DNA of 54,645 bases from Paracoccus marinaquae (GTDB lineage: Bacteria > Pseudomonadota > Alphaproteobacteria > Rhodobacterales > Rhodobacteraceae), in assembly GCF_018860165.1 (NCBI RefSeq), contig NZ_JAHKNG010000024.1:1-54645 (forward strand), read 5' to 3'. The notes beneath the pieces were generated by a model. That model saw nothing but the letters and a program-made list of their open reading frames with translations, had not been told where the DNA came from and did not search any database. How positions within the stretch are numbered: the stretch's first letter is position 1; every line of letters starts with the position of its first letter. Position numbers and translations under genes: made by a program. Below, in pieces: positions 24,862-34,556 of the stretch.

Positions 24862-27800
24862 ATGACCAGATTTGCTGTATTCATTGTATTTATTCTTGTC
24901 TCGATTGGGGGCGTTTCGGTTGCATCGGCGGCGCCGGGGGACGATTTCTGCAGTCTCGAAGCAAATGCCTTTACCGAAATCGAGGAATACGATCAGCGGG
25001 CAAGGCGGGTGGTTTGTGCCGAGGTTGCGGCGCTGGATCAGATGCTGGTCTATAATCGTTTCGGCTCGCATAATCCATTCGGAGAGATTTTCGCACTGAT
25101 GCGGGATCTGGTGCCGGCATCCTCCCCTCAGGGCGATTGCCGCGAGGATCTGGGCATGCATCGCCGGCCCGAAGATCTGGCGGCGGGGGAGGTGCGGCTG
25201 AATGACTGCAAGCGGCCGCGGCCGCTGACGCTGCGGGCGAATGTCGGTGATGTGCTGCATGTCCGGCTCTACAACTATCTGCGCGCGGATGAAGCGGATG
25301 GGCGTCCCGGCTATTCCGAGACCTTCTGCCGCGACGGCGGCGATGGGCCTCGGATCGACCAGTATGGCATTCGCGACCTGGTGTCCGAAGGAACGAAATA
25401 TGGCCCGGAGCCGGAGAGTGAGCCCTATGTCGACGCTGGGCCTGACAGGGACGGCCGTGACCGGCTGGTCGAGGCGATATGTGCCGCCGACACGCGCGGC
25501 AAGGCGCCGGAACTGGCGCAGGGTCCCGAGGCGACAGACTGGCCGCGCACGCGCGGGATCTCATTCGTGATCGACGGGCTGAGGCCGCTGCGCGATCCGG
25601 CCACGGGCCGGGTGGATGACGCCTGCATCGGTCTGGGTCAACTGGCGCCGGGGGCCGATTATGTGGACTGCTTCTGGCATGCCGAGCGCGAGGGCCCCTA
25701 TTTCATCAACTCGGTTGCTGCCGCCGCGGGTGGCGAGGGCGATGGCGGGTCGCTGACCCATGGGCTGTTCGGCAGCCTCGCGGTCGAGCCGCAGGCGGCC
25801 GAAGCCCCGGCCACGCAATGGTATCGCAGCCAGACCTCGCGCGCGGCCTTTGATGCGGCCTGGACCCCGGACACGACCAGCCCCGGCCCGCATGACCGGG
25901 CAGGGCCGCTGGATTACGAGAAGATGGTGCTGGTCGATGGCGAGGAACTGCCGGTTCTCAATATCCTCAAGCCGCTGGGCGGCGGGCGCTATGAGATCGT
26001 CCACAACGCGCTGAACGCGATCATCCGTGCGGCAGGCGCACCGGCCTTCCGCGAATTCACCGTCGTCTTTCATGACGAGCTGAAAAGCTTCTACACCCGC
26101 AATTTCGAGGAGCTTGCCCGCTTTCCGCAACTGGCCGGGGTGCGTGATGGCTTTGCGATCAATTACGGTGCCAGCGGTCTTGGGGCGATGGTACTGGCCA
26201 ACCGCAAGGGGATCGGCCCCGCCGCCGACTGCATGGAATGCCTCTACGAAGAGTTCTTTCTTGAAAGCTGGGCCAATGGCGATCCGGCCCTGCTGGAGGG
26301 CTATGGCGACGATCCCTCGAACGTCCATCATTCTTATCTGAACGACCCGGTGGTCTTTCGGAACTATCATGCCGGACCGAAAGAGACGCATGTTTTTCAC
26401 CTGCATGCGCATCAGTGGTTCGGCGGGAACGATGGCGGGCGGGGCAGTTACCTGGATTCGCAGACCGTCGCCCCGCGGCAGGGCTTCACCTACCGGATCT
26501 ATAATGGCGGGCTGAACAACTACCGGCCCGGAGACAGTCCCGCGGGTCCGCAGGGCTGGTGGGCCAGTCTCGGCTCGGGCAACCGCAACCGGACGGTGGG
26601 GGATTCGATCTTCCATTGTCATCTTTACCCGCATTTCGCGCAGGGAATGTGGGAGCTGTGGCGGGTCCATGACGTGCTGGAGGACGGCTCGCGCAAGCTG
26701 CCCGACGGACAGGCTGAACCGGGGCTTTCGACGGAACTTCTGGAGCGCGACCCGGCCGGGCGGCTGACCGCGATCAAGCCGCGCCGGGGTTCGGTGGACG
26801 AGGATGGCCGCTTTGTCGAAGATGCCGAGGGCACGCCGATCCCGGCGCTGGTGCCGCTGCCGGACATGGCAGCGCCGCTCTTGCCGACCTATGTCGGCGG
26901 CGAGGGAGAGGCCGAGGTCGCAGCCGACGAGGCGGTGCCGGGCTTTCCCTTCTTTGTCGCCGGCCAGCCCGGCCACCGTGCCCCGCAGGCGCCGCTGGAT
27001 CTGGCCGCAGCCGACGACACCGGCGCCGAATGGCTGGATGGCGGGTTGCCGCGGCATGTCGTCTCGGGCGGGGCCGAGCGCAAGCTGGGGATCAGCGCCG
27101 ATGCCGGCGATCTTGCCATCGATGATGCGACCAGCCCGCAGGACCGCAGGAAGGTCGAGGACAGCCTCTATCGGGTGACGGCCAAGATGCTGGCGCTTGG
27201 CGATTTCTCGGGCGCGCTGACCAAGGCCGAGATCAAGCCGCTGGACAATGCCGGCGAGCCGCTGGAACGCGCGGCGATGGCGTTTCACCACAATGGCGCG
27301 CCCGAACCGGGGCGCAAGCTGAAGCTGCGCGACGCCTATGGCGAGGAGACGGATTTCGATGCCACGCGCGGCGGCTATGTCAGCGCGGCGCCGAATGCGG
27401 CCACGGGCGACGCGCCGATGCGCTTTGCGGTCAATGGGGCGCCGCCGAAACCGGGGGCACCCTTTGCCGATCCCTGCGGCGCGCCCGATTCCTATGCCGG
27501 GCTCGACCCGTCCGATCCTGACGGCGGTGCCCCGACCGCTCCGCTGGCCTCGCGCACCGATCCCTTCGCGCCCTATCTTCTGCCGCTCGTGCCCGATCCG
27601 GCGCTCAGCGGGTTCCGCCGCTATGCCGCCTCGGCCGTGCAGGTCGATATCGTGACCAACAAGGCCGGTTGGCACGATCCGCAGGGCCGCATCAACGTGC
27701 TGACCAGCGAGTCCGACCGCTACAAGTCGCTGGGCCCCAGTGCGCGGGAAGAGCCGTTCTTCTTTCGCGCCTATTCCGGCGAATGCGTCGAGTTCCGCCA

Positions 27801-30800
27801 CACCAACGAATTGCCGAAGGATCTGGAACTGGACGATTTCCAGGTCCGCACGCCCACCGACACGATCGGCCAGCACATTCATCTGGTGAAGTTCGACGTC
27901 ACCTCGGGCGACGGTTCGGGCAATGGCTGGAACTATGAGGACGGTACGTTCGCCGCCGATGAACTGGCCACTCGGCTCTGTGCCTGGAATACGACCGGCG
28001 ATGCGCGCGCAGGACAGATCATGACCGAATTGAAGGCCGCCATCCGGGCCGTGCTGACGCCCGAGGAACTGGCCGGATTCCCCGAGGCGATGTCCTTCTG
28101 CGAATGGAACCCCGTCGCCACCCATCGTCTCTGGAGCCTCGAACGCAGCCGCTTCCCCTTCCTGTTCCAGACCACCGTGCAGCGCTGGTTCGCCGATCCG
28201 ATCCTGTCGATCGAGGATCAGGACGATCCGGACGACAAGGCCGACCGGACCATGCGAACGGTGTTCAGCCATGACCATTTCGGGCCGTCCTCGATCCAGC
28301 AGCATGGCTTCTATTCGGCGCTGGTGATCGAGCCGGCGGGCAAGGAGGTCTGCCCCGGCGACAGCGGCGACGGGCGCCCCTGCATGGAACAGACGGCCGA
28401 TGCCAATGGCCGCATCGAAGGCGGGCCGGGGGGCGTCGGCACCCACAAGATCGTCACCTCGGGCGGCGATCCGGAACTGCATCCCGACTATCGCGAGTTT
28501 GCCCTGGCCATCGCCGATTTCGCCCTGCTTTACGATCCGACCGATGCCAGCAGGGATGATCTGGTCGCGGCGGCCGGCCCCCTGCCCAAAGGCGGCGTCC
28601 TGTCGGCCCCGCCGGCCGGCGAGGCCTCGCCACAGGGGCTGGCGACGCTGGTCTGCGAGGCCGAACACCGTGCCAGCGCGCTAACCGTCAATGCCGACAG
28701 TGCCATCGAGAAACTCTGCAACAGCAATGTGACCCGCGAGGTCATCTCCGGGCTGCTGGTGCCGGTCGAGGCGGCGGACGTGCCGCCGGCGATGGTGGCG
28801 CGCGACCTGATCGAACAGGACGAGGTCGAGGAGTTGCGGCGCCATTTCGCCTTCGTCCGCTATCGCGCGGGGCTGGGCGAGGGTTTCGCCCGTCCGGTCA
28901 GCGGTCCGCAGCGGCCCGAGGCGATCTCGACCGACCACCACGATCCCTATCTGGTCAATTATCGCGGCGAGCCGGTGCCCCTGCGGATCGGCGAAGCCGG
29001 CGGCAATGAGGCGGATGGGCCGGATGATCCGCCGCATGAAGATGATGCCGCCGCCCAACCGATCGATGCAGCCTTCGTGGAAGACGAGGATGACGACGAA
29101 CCCGGCTCCGCATCCGCCAGCCGCAAGACGGCCTTCGACTGCTATCGCGATCTGGCCCCGGACATGCTGGCCCAGTTCAGCCGCCGCGATCCGGCGCAGC
29201 CCGGCCCGGACGGCTCGGGGCTGGTGCCCCCGGGCATCGAGCCGGAATACGACTCCGCGCTGGAACAGGATCTGGCTGAGGCCGCGGGCGGACCCGATTG
29301 CAGCATCGACCGCCAGTCGCCCGATCCGCGCGGCAATCTGGCCCATGCCTATCGTTCGGAGTTCTTCGACGACGAGGTCCAGCCGGCGGGTGCCGATCAT
29401 GCCGAACCGGTTCCGGCCGGGCTTCGGGACGAGGCATTGGCGCAGGCCAAGGGGCTGATCCGCAATCGCGGCCATGGCGACCCCGCGACCCCGCTGCTTG
29501 AGACCTATTCGGACGAACGGATCCAGATCCGGCTGATCCAGGGGGCGCAGGAGGTGCAGCACACCTTCAATCTGGAAGGGCTGCAATGGCGCCGGCAGAT
29601 CGACCAGAAATATCCGGCCGCCTCGATGCTGCTGGACGAGGATTATGCGCAGCAGACCTGGTGGCAGGGCTGCAGCCGCGCCGGCCGCGACGGCATTGCC
29701 GGCCAGCACGACCGCTGGCGCGACGGAACGCTGAAGGCGGGCGACGACCTTGCCTACTGGGATCGTCACAACCGGCTGGTGGCGCTGTGCGACAATCTCG
29801 AATCCTTCGTCTCGGCGCAGGAGGTCGGCATATCCGAGCATTTCGAGATTCCCGCCGCGCCCAGCAAATACGCGGTCCAGTTCCGCGAGGTGAAGCCTGC
29901 CGGAGAGGAGGGTGCGGCGAAGACCGATACGACGGCCAGCCTCGACTACATGTTCCATTTCGGGTCGCAGGACGCGATCTGGAACGGGGCCTGGGGGCTG
30001 ATGCGGGTCTACGAATCGATTGCCGCCCGCGACGAGACGCGCCGGATCGAGGAACTTTCGGACGGTTCCGGCCCCTGCGCCGGGGCTGCCTCGGGCAACG
30101 CGGGCGATTGCGTGGTCGGCGACGCGCTGCTGCCGCTGGACCCCGGCCGGGCGGCCGAGGTCGCCGGGCGCGGCCCCCTCGATATCGCGGTGCGGCAGGC
30201 GATGGAATGTCCGTTGCAGGCTCCCCGGATCGAGGCCTATGCCGTGGCCATGCCGCTGCCCGGCGGGCAGCAATATGCCTCGTGGCGGGACGGGTTCCGC
30301 GATCCGAACGGGCTGGCGCTGGTGCATGTGCCCAAGGATCTGGTGGCGCCCTGGCTGGCGACTGGCGTTCCGGCCGGGCAGATCGCACCGCTGCGCGCCG
30401 CCGCAGGGGCCTATTTCCGCGATGAGCCGATGGTGATCCGGGCCAATGCCGGCGATTGCCTGCGTCTGTCGGTCGTCAACGCCCTGACTTCACCCGAGCC
30501 GACGGCGGGCGTGGATCCGACCATGCAGGCCTGCGGACATGCCGGCAACGGCGATCCGGGGCCGATGGCCGACTGTCTCGGCGATGCGCCGATGCCAAAG
30601 ATCGTCAGCCTGAATGTCGAGCCATCATGGTCCGAGGTCGATGAGGCCGAGACCGGGCCGCGCCGGCGCCATCAGGTCGACCGGATCGACATCCGGCCCT
30701 CGGCCCGTATCGCCTTCACGACGCCGCTTTCGATGCTGACCCGCGGAGGTGCGGCGCATCTGCCCTTCGGCGTGAACCGCACCACCTCCGAGCCGCCGGG

Positions 30801-32142
30801 CGGGGTGCAGAGCGGTGACTACTACATGGGTCTGCTGCGGATCGACTGGCGGCTGATCGAGTATCTGATGGCCAATTCGGACCCGGACCTGACGGATCCG
30901 GTCGATCTGGACAGCAGCAACGCCCTGCAGCAATGCGGCAGACTGGACATCGAGCCGTCCGAGATCGACGGCAGCCAGCCGGCGGCGGTCGGGGCGGCCC
31001 GGGCGATCCTGTCGGGGGCGGATCCGGATTATTACGTCCTCACCTCCGAGGATGGCGCCGCCCGTGACTTCAGCGCGGGACGGTTCCCGATCACGGTCAT
31101 GGGCAAGACCTATTGGGGCCATGTCCAGCAGAAACGGCAACAGACCCGGCCGCTGCCGGGGGGCACGCTTGAGAATGTCGCGCAGATGACGGTCAATTGC
31201 GCCGCCGCCTTGCTGGAAGCGCCGGGGCTGGGCGCGGATCTGGCCGGGCAATCCTCGTTCCCGCAGCCCGAGGCAAGGCCGGTCAGTGCCATCCCCTATG
31301 CCTTCGGGGCGGTGCCGCTGAAGCCCACGGCCGACCTGTTCAACCAGTTGCCGCACGGCCTGTTCGGCGCCCTCGTGGTCGAGCCGCAGGGTGCCCGCTA
31401 TCCCGGCCGTCCGCAGACGCCGGACGGATCGGGCGAGTTCACCCCGGCCGCGCCGGGCATGCAGGGTCTGGCGCATCGCGGTCGCGGCGCGAATACATGG
31501 ATCAGCTTTACCGATGCCGATGACATGAGCCGCGGCTATCGCGAGTTCGTGCTGTTCTATCAGGACGGGCTGAACCTGTGGGACAGCGGCAGCCGCAACC
31601 GCTGGTGGCCCTATGGCGTCGCCGAAAGCGGGCCGTTCCTGCCCATCGTCGATGATTGTCTGGTCTGCGACGACACCTATGACCTGGGCGAGAAGGCGGT
31701 CAGCTATCTGGCGCCGGCCTTCCACCGCCGCCTGCGGCAGGCGCAGAACGAGGTTGTCGAGGCACATATGGATCTGAATGCCTTTGCGTTCGACCCGGCC
31801 TTCCGGGCGCAGAAGGATTCGCTGTCCTCGAATTCGCTGCGGCTCTGGGCAAGGCCGGGCGAAGAGGTGGTGGTCCGGATCGTTCATCCCGGCGGCCGGG
31901 CGCGGCAGCGCGCCTTCGTGACCGTGGGGAACGACTATGACGACCTGTTCCCGGGCTTCGGCTTCCCGCATTCGGGCCTCGTGACGCCGGGCAAGTCGCT
32001 TGCCGCGGCCCTCTCGGCACCGGTGCGGTCGGGCTGCTATCTGTGGACCGATGGCCCGCGCGAGATCGAGGCGGCGGGCGCCTGGGGCCTTCTGGACGTA
32101 TTGACCGAAGGGGGCCGGACCTCATGCGGGTTCCTCGACTGA
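24862..32142 (+). CDS. Giant tandem-module multicopper oxidase (MnxG/McoA-like)
   Basis: This 2426-residue secreted protein starts at ATG 24862 after GGAG, with signal peptide TRFAVFIVFILVSIGGVSVASA. Three tandem multicopper-oxidase-like modules are seen, starting at about 122, 965 and 1855, each opening with a G-[DE]-x-[LV] cupredoxin strand and containing an HG[LF]xxxLxxEP and an REF-x7-10-D motif. Active ligands are split: HVFHLHAH (H510, H513, H515) and FHCHLYPHFAQGM (H585, C586, H587, H591, M596) lie in module 1; HIH (1005-1007) and HDH (1137-1139) lie in module 2. Together they make one full type 1 plus trinuclear set. Equivalent motifs elsewhere are degenerate. Size and permuted order resemble manganese-oxidising MnxG-type enzymes; Mn specificity is inference. 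Confidence 0.85.
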   Translation: MTRFAVFIVFILVSIGGVSVASAAPGDDFCSLEANAFTEIEEYDQRARRVVCAEVAALDQMLVYNRFGSHNPFGEIFALMRDLVPASSPQGDCREDLGMHRRPEDLAAGEVRLNDCKRPRPLTLRANVGDVLHVRLYNYLRADEADGRPGYSETFCRDGGDGPRIDQYGIRDLVSEGTKYGPEPESEPYVDAGPDRDGRDRLVEAICAADTRGKAPELAQGPEATDWPRTRGISFVIDGLRPLRDPATGRVDDACIGLGQLAPGADYVDCFWHAEREGPYFINSVAAAAGGEGDGGSLTHGLFGSLAVEPQAAEAPATQWYRSQTSRAAFDAAWTPDTTSPGPHDRAGPLDYEKMVLVDGEELPVLNILKPLGGGRYEIVHNALNAIIRAAGAPAFREFTVVFHDELKSFYTRNFEELARFPQLAGVRDGFAINYGASGLGAMVLANRKGIGPAADCMECLYEEFFLESWANGDPALLEGYGDDPSNVHHSYLNDPVVFRNYHAGPKETHVFHLHAHQWFGGNDGGRGSYLDSQTVAPRQGFTYRIYNGGLNNYRPGDSPAGPQGWWASLGSGNRNRTVGDSIFHCHLYPHFAQGMWELWRVHDVLEDGSRKLPDGQAEPGLSTELLERDPAGRLTAIKPRRGSVDEDGRFVEDAEGTPIPALVPLPDMAAPLLPTYVGGEGEAEVAADEAVPGFPFFVAGQPGHRAPQAPLDLAAADDTGAEWLDGGLPRHVVSGGAERKLGISADAGDLAIDDATSPQDRRKVEDSLYRVTAKMLALGDFSGALTKAEIKPLDNAGEPLERAAMAFHHNGAPEPGRKLKLRDAYGEETDFDATRGGYVSAAPNAATGDAPMRFAVNGAPPKPGAPFADPCGAPDSYAGLDPSDPDGGAPTAPLASRTDPFAPYLLPLVPDPALSGFRRYAASAVQVDIVTNKAGWHDPQGRINVLTSESDRYKSLGPSAREEPFFFRAYSGECVEFRHTNELPKDLELDDFQVRTPTDTIGQHIHLVKFDVTSGDGSGNGWNYEDGTFAADELATRLCAWNTTGDARAGQIMTELKAAIRAVLTPEELAGFPEAMSFCEWNPVATHRLWSLERSRFPFLFQTTVQRWFADPILSIEDQDDPDDKADRTMRTVFSHDHFGPSSIQQHGFYSALVIEPAGKEVCPGDSGDGRPCMEQTADANGRIEGGPGGVGTHKIVTSGGDPELHPDYREFALAIADFALLYDPTDASRDDLVAAAGPLPKGGVLSAPPAGEASPQGLATLVCEAEHRASALTVNADSAIEKLCNSNVTREVISGLLVPVEAADVPPAMVARDLIEQDEVEELRRHFAFVRYRAGLGEGFARPVSGPQRPEAISTDHHDPYLVNYRGEPVPLRIGEAGGNEADGPDDPPHEDDAAAQPIDAAFVEDEDDDEPGSASASRKTAFDCYRDLAPDMLAQFSRRDPAQPGPDGSGLVPPGIEPEYDSALEQDLAEAAGGPDCSIDRQSPDPRGNLAHAYRSEFFDDEVQPAGADHAEPVPAGLRDEALAQAKGLIRNRGHGDPATPLLETYSDERIQIRLIQGAQEVQHTFNLEGLQWRRQIDQKYPAASMLLDEDYAQQTWWQGCSRAGRDGIAGQHDRWRDGTLKAGDDLAYWDRHNRLVALCDNLESFVSAQEVGISEHFEIPAAPSKYAVQFREVKPAGEEGAAKTDTTASLDYMFHFGSQDAIWNGAWGLMRVYESIAARDETRRIEELSDGSGPCAGAASGNAGDCVVGDALLPLDPGRAAEVAGRGPLDIAVRQAMECPLQAPRIEAYAVAMPLPGGQQYASWRDGFRDPNGLALVHVPKDLVAPWLATGVPAGQIAPLRAAAGAYFRDEPMVIRANAGDCLRLSVVNALTSPEPTAGVDPTMQACGHAGNGDPGPMADCLGDAPMPKIVSLNVEPSWSEVDEAETGPRRRHQVDRIDIRPSARIAFTTPLSMLTRGGAAHLPFGVNRTTSEPPGGVQSGDYYMGLLRIDWRLIEYLMANSDPDLTDPVDLDSSNALQQCGRLDIEPSEIDGSQPAAVGAARAILSGADPDYYVLTSEDGAARDFSAGRFPITVMGKTYWGHVQQKRQQTRPLPGGTLENVAQMTVNCAAALLEAPGLGADLAGQSSFPQPEARPVSAIPYAFGAVPLKPTADLFNQLPHGLFGALVVEPQGARYPGRPQTPDGSGEFTPAAPGMQGLAHRGRGANTWISFTDADDMSRGYREFVLFYQDGLNLWDSGSRNRWWPYGVAESGPFLPIVDDCLVCDDTYDLGEKAVSYLAPAFHRRLRQAQNEVVEAHMDLNAFAFDPAFRAQKDSLSSNSLRLWARPGEEVVVRIVHPGGRARQRAFVTVGNDYDDLFPGFGFPHSGLVTPGKSLAAALSAPVRSGCYLWTDGPREIEAAGAWGLLDVLTEGGRTSCGFLD

Positions 32143-33953
32143 TCGCGGCCGCGGCGCTGTCCGCCAGCGTTGCCGGGGCGGCGGCGCAGGCCCCCGATCC
32201 CGATTTCGGGGGCGGCGCCCGGGTCCAGCTTGCGCTGAGCGATGTTGCGGGCGCCCCGATTGACCGGCCGGCCGCCGGGGTGCCGTTCCGGGTCACCGTG
32301 CGGCTCGGCGATCCCGACAGCGGCCGTCCTGTCGAGGATGAGCATCTCAGCGGCTGGATCCGCCCGGTCGAGGCCTCGAACACGCGCTGCCGCGACGCGG
32401 CGCGGTCCTATTTCGTCAATCAGGGGGCTTTGCCGCGCGGCAGCACCGATCTGGGCCGATCCCTCTATGGCATCCGGCACGAGGACAACACCGTCTCGAT
32501 CGTCGACTGGGAACATTCGCTGGCCTCGGCCAATATCCTCGCCATGGTCAGGCTGTCCGGCGCGCCCGGCCCGCTGGTTCCGCAGCCCGAGGCCTTTGCC
32601 TTCGCCGCGCCAACCGGGCAAGGCGGCCGGGTGCAGATCGTCGCGGCCGAGGGCACCGAGGCCCGGGCGCTGCCGGACCTGGACGGCGACAGTGCGATGG
32701 TCGTCGCGGCCAATGGCTGGATGGCGCGCGAGCGGACCCTGATCCGGCCGGATGGCAGCGCCGCGCCGCAATTGCCCGCGACCGTCCTGGCCCTGCAACC
32801 CGCCTTCGCCGATGTCGATGAGGGCCTTTACGACGGGGTTCTGGTTCTGATGGAGACCGGGCTGGCGCTGCCGGTCCGGCAGGACGAGGCGGCGCCACGC
32901 ACGCCCGTCAGGGGTCCGGACAAGGCCATCTCGGCGGGTTATGCCGAGGTCGCCGATGCGGTGCTTTTCGCCGATGGCAGCGACCGGCTGACCGTGGTTT
33001 ATGGCGGATCGCGGCGCATCATCGCGCCGCTGCCGGCGCCCGCCTCGCGCATCTCGGTTGCCCCGGATGGCCGGCTGGCCCTGGCATGGTCGCCCGATTC
33101 AGCGGCGGTTTCCATCGTCGAGGTGGCGACGGCCTCGGTGGTTCAGGCGATCGAGTTGAACCGCGCGCCGGTCGCCCAGCCGGTGCGCGAGGTGGCCTTT
33201 GCCGAGGACGGCGCCTTCCTTCTGCTTGAGCGGCTGGATTTCGTGATGGTCGTCGATCTGGAACTGGCAAAGCGGGGCGAGCCGGCGGCGGTGCGTGCCG
33301 TCCGCATCGGCCCGCCGGTCACGGACCTGCCACCCGGTTCGGGTCCGTTCCTGATCGAAACCGCGCGCGGCCACAGTGGCGGCACCGTTCTGGCGCTGCA
33401 TCCCGATCTGTCCAGCGCCTTCCCGGTCATGCGCGACAGCGGCAACGCCACCGCGCCGATGAACGGCTTTCGCATCCGCGGCGGGCGGCCCCTGACCCTG
33501 GCCGAACTGGCCGGGGGCCTGCGCGAGGTGGCGCCGGGCGACTATCGCGCCACCACCGTTCTGGCCTATGGCGGCCCTTATGAACTGGTCGTTTCGGCCG
33601 GGCCGGGCCGCTTTACCGCCTGCGCCCGGTTCGAGGTGCAGGGGGATGTGGCGGCCGGGCTGGCGCTGCGGCTGCGGGCCAGCACCAGCCCGCAGGGGGC
33701 CGACCGGCTGGCACTGGATCTGCAGATCGTGGACGAGGCGGGGCTGACGCAGCGCTGGCCGGCCGAACTGCCGCTGATCCTGCAATCGCTGGAGACGGGC
33801 TGGCGCGACCGGGTGGTGGCCCGGCCGCAGGCCACGGGCGGGCATCGCGTCGTGATCGGCGGGGTGCCGGCCGGACAGGTCAGCATCGCGCTTGATCGCA
33901 GGCTGCCGCCCGGGATCAGCATCACCCCCGCAACGATCGAGGTTTCCAGATGA
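32124..33953 (+). CDS. Exported propeller-like protein of the oxidase operon
   Basis: This 609-residue protein has a signal peptide (VPRLIAAAALSASVAGAAAQA). Repeated short strands such as ADAVLFADGSDRLTVVYGG, RISVAPDGRLALAWSPDS and VREVAFAEDGAFLLLER suggest a beta-propeller of the YncE/cytochrome d1-like type in the middle. An Ig-like N-terminal segment (FRVTVRLGDPDSGRPV) and a beta-sandwich end (YELVVSAGPGRFTACARFEV) flank it. No heme motif is present. ATG 32124 overlaps the end of the oxidase gene by 19 bases, and its own stop overlaps the SCO gene. It is probably a periplasmic structural or docking partner of the oxidase. Confidence 0.7.
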   Translation: MRVPRLIAAAALSASVAGAAAQAPDPDFGGGARVQLALSDVAGAPIDRPAAGVPFRVTVRLGDPDSGRPVEDEHLSGWIRPVEASNTRCRDAARSYFVNQGALPRGSTDLGRSLYGIRHEDNTVSIVDWEHSLASANILAMVRLSGAPGPLVPQPEAFAFAAPTGQGGRVQIVAAEGTEARALPDLDGDSAMVVAANGWMARERTLIRPDGSAAPQLPATVLALQPAFADVDEGLYDGVLVLMETGLALPVRQDEAAPRTPVRGPDKAISAGYAEVADAVLFADGSDRLTVVYGGSRRIIAPLPAPASRISVAPDGRLALAWSPDSAAVSIVEVATASVVQAIELNRAPVAQPVREVAFAEDGAFLLLERLDFVMVVDLELAKRGEPAAVRAVRIGPPVTDLPPGSGPFLIETARGHSGGTVLALHPDLSSAFPVMRDSGNATAPMNGFRIRGGRPLTLAELAGGLREVAPGDYRATTVLAYGGPYELVVSAGPGRFTACARFEVQGDVAAGLALRLRASTSPQGADRLALDLQIVDEAGLTQRWPAELPLILQSLETGWRDRVVARPQATGGHRVVIGGVPAGQVSIALDRRLPPGISITPATIEVSR

Positions 33954-34549
33954 CGCATTCCCCCTGCCTCGCGGCGATCCTGCTGGCCGCCGTTGCCATC
34001 GCGCCATCCCGTCCCGCGATCGCCGAACCGCAGCCTGCCGCGATCTTTGATTCCTCGGGTGTCCTGATCGACCCGGCCGACGGGCTGCTGCCCGATGCCG
34101 ATGTCGTCGATCAGTTCGGCAACCGGATGCGGTTCCGCGAGGCGGTGGGCGAGGGGGCCTTCGTGCTGAATTTCACCTATACCCGCTGCACCGAACTGTG
34201 CGGCATGGCGGATCTCTACCTGACCGATATCGACGACCGGCGCGACGAACTGGCCGCGCCGGTGCGGCTGGTCACGCTGACGCTGGATCCGGCGCGTGAC
34301 CGGCCGCAGGACCTGTTGCAGCGCCATCAGGATTTCGGCAGCCCCGAAGGGTGGTTGCGGCTGACCGGCGATCCCGCCGAAATCCTGCCCTTGCTGGTCC
34401 GGCTGGGCGCCTGGGACGGCAGCCCGCTGGAGGATCACAAGCTGTTCGTGATCGTGGGCCATGCGGGCCGGCAGCAGATGGTGCGGCTGGAGGCCGATCC
34501 CTGGCTGCCCGAGCGGATCTTCCGGTTGGCCTCGGATTTCACGCGGTAG
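33950..34549 (+). CDS. SCO1/SenC-family copper chaperone
   Basis: This 199-residue exported thioredoxin-fold protein contains the SCO copper motif C-x3-C (CTELC, C80 and C84, after NFTYTR) and a distal His in EDHKLFVIV that completes the Cu site. A signal peptide is present (AAILLAAVAIAPS...AIA). Its ATG overlaps the stop of the propeller gene (ATGA). SCO proteins deliver copper to CuA centres and other cuproproteins; here the obvious client is the giant oxidase of the same operon, since no cytochrome oxidase gene is nearby. Confidence 0.9.
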   Translation: MTHSPCLAAILLAAVAIAPSRPAIAEPQPAAIFDSSGVLIDPADGLLPDADVVDQFGNRMRFREAVGEGAFVLNFTYTRCTELCGMADLYLTDIDDRRDELAAPVRLVTLTLDPARDRPQDLLQRHQDFGSPEGWLRLTGDPAEILPLLVRLGAWDGSPLEDHKLFVIVGHAGRQQMVRLEADPWLPERIFRLASDFTR

Positions 34550-34556
34550 GCCGCGG

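Noticed and set aside
25561..28668. 1035-codon reverse open frame
   Set aside because: Antisense to the giant oxidase; no domain, no ribosome site.
24862..32142. The giant oxidase as laccase, nitrite reductase or bilirubin oxidase
   Set aside because: Those have about 350-600 residues and the normal ligand order; size and reversed order do not fit.
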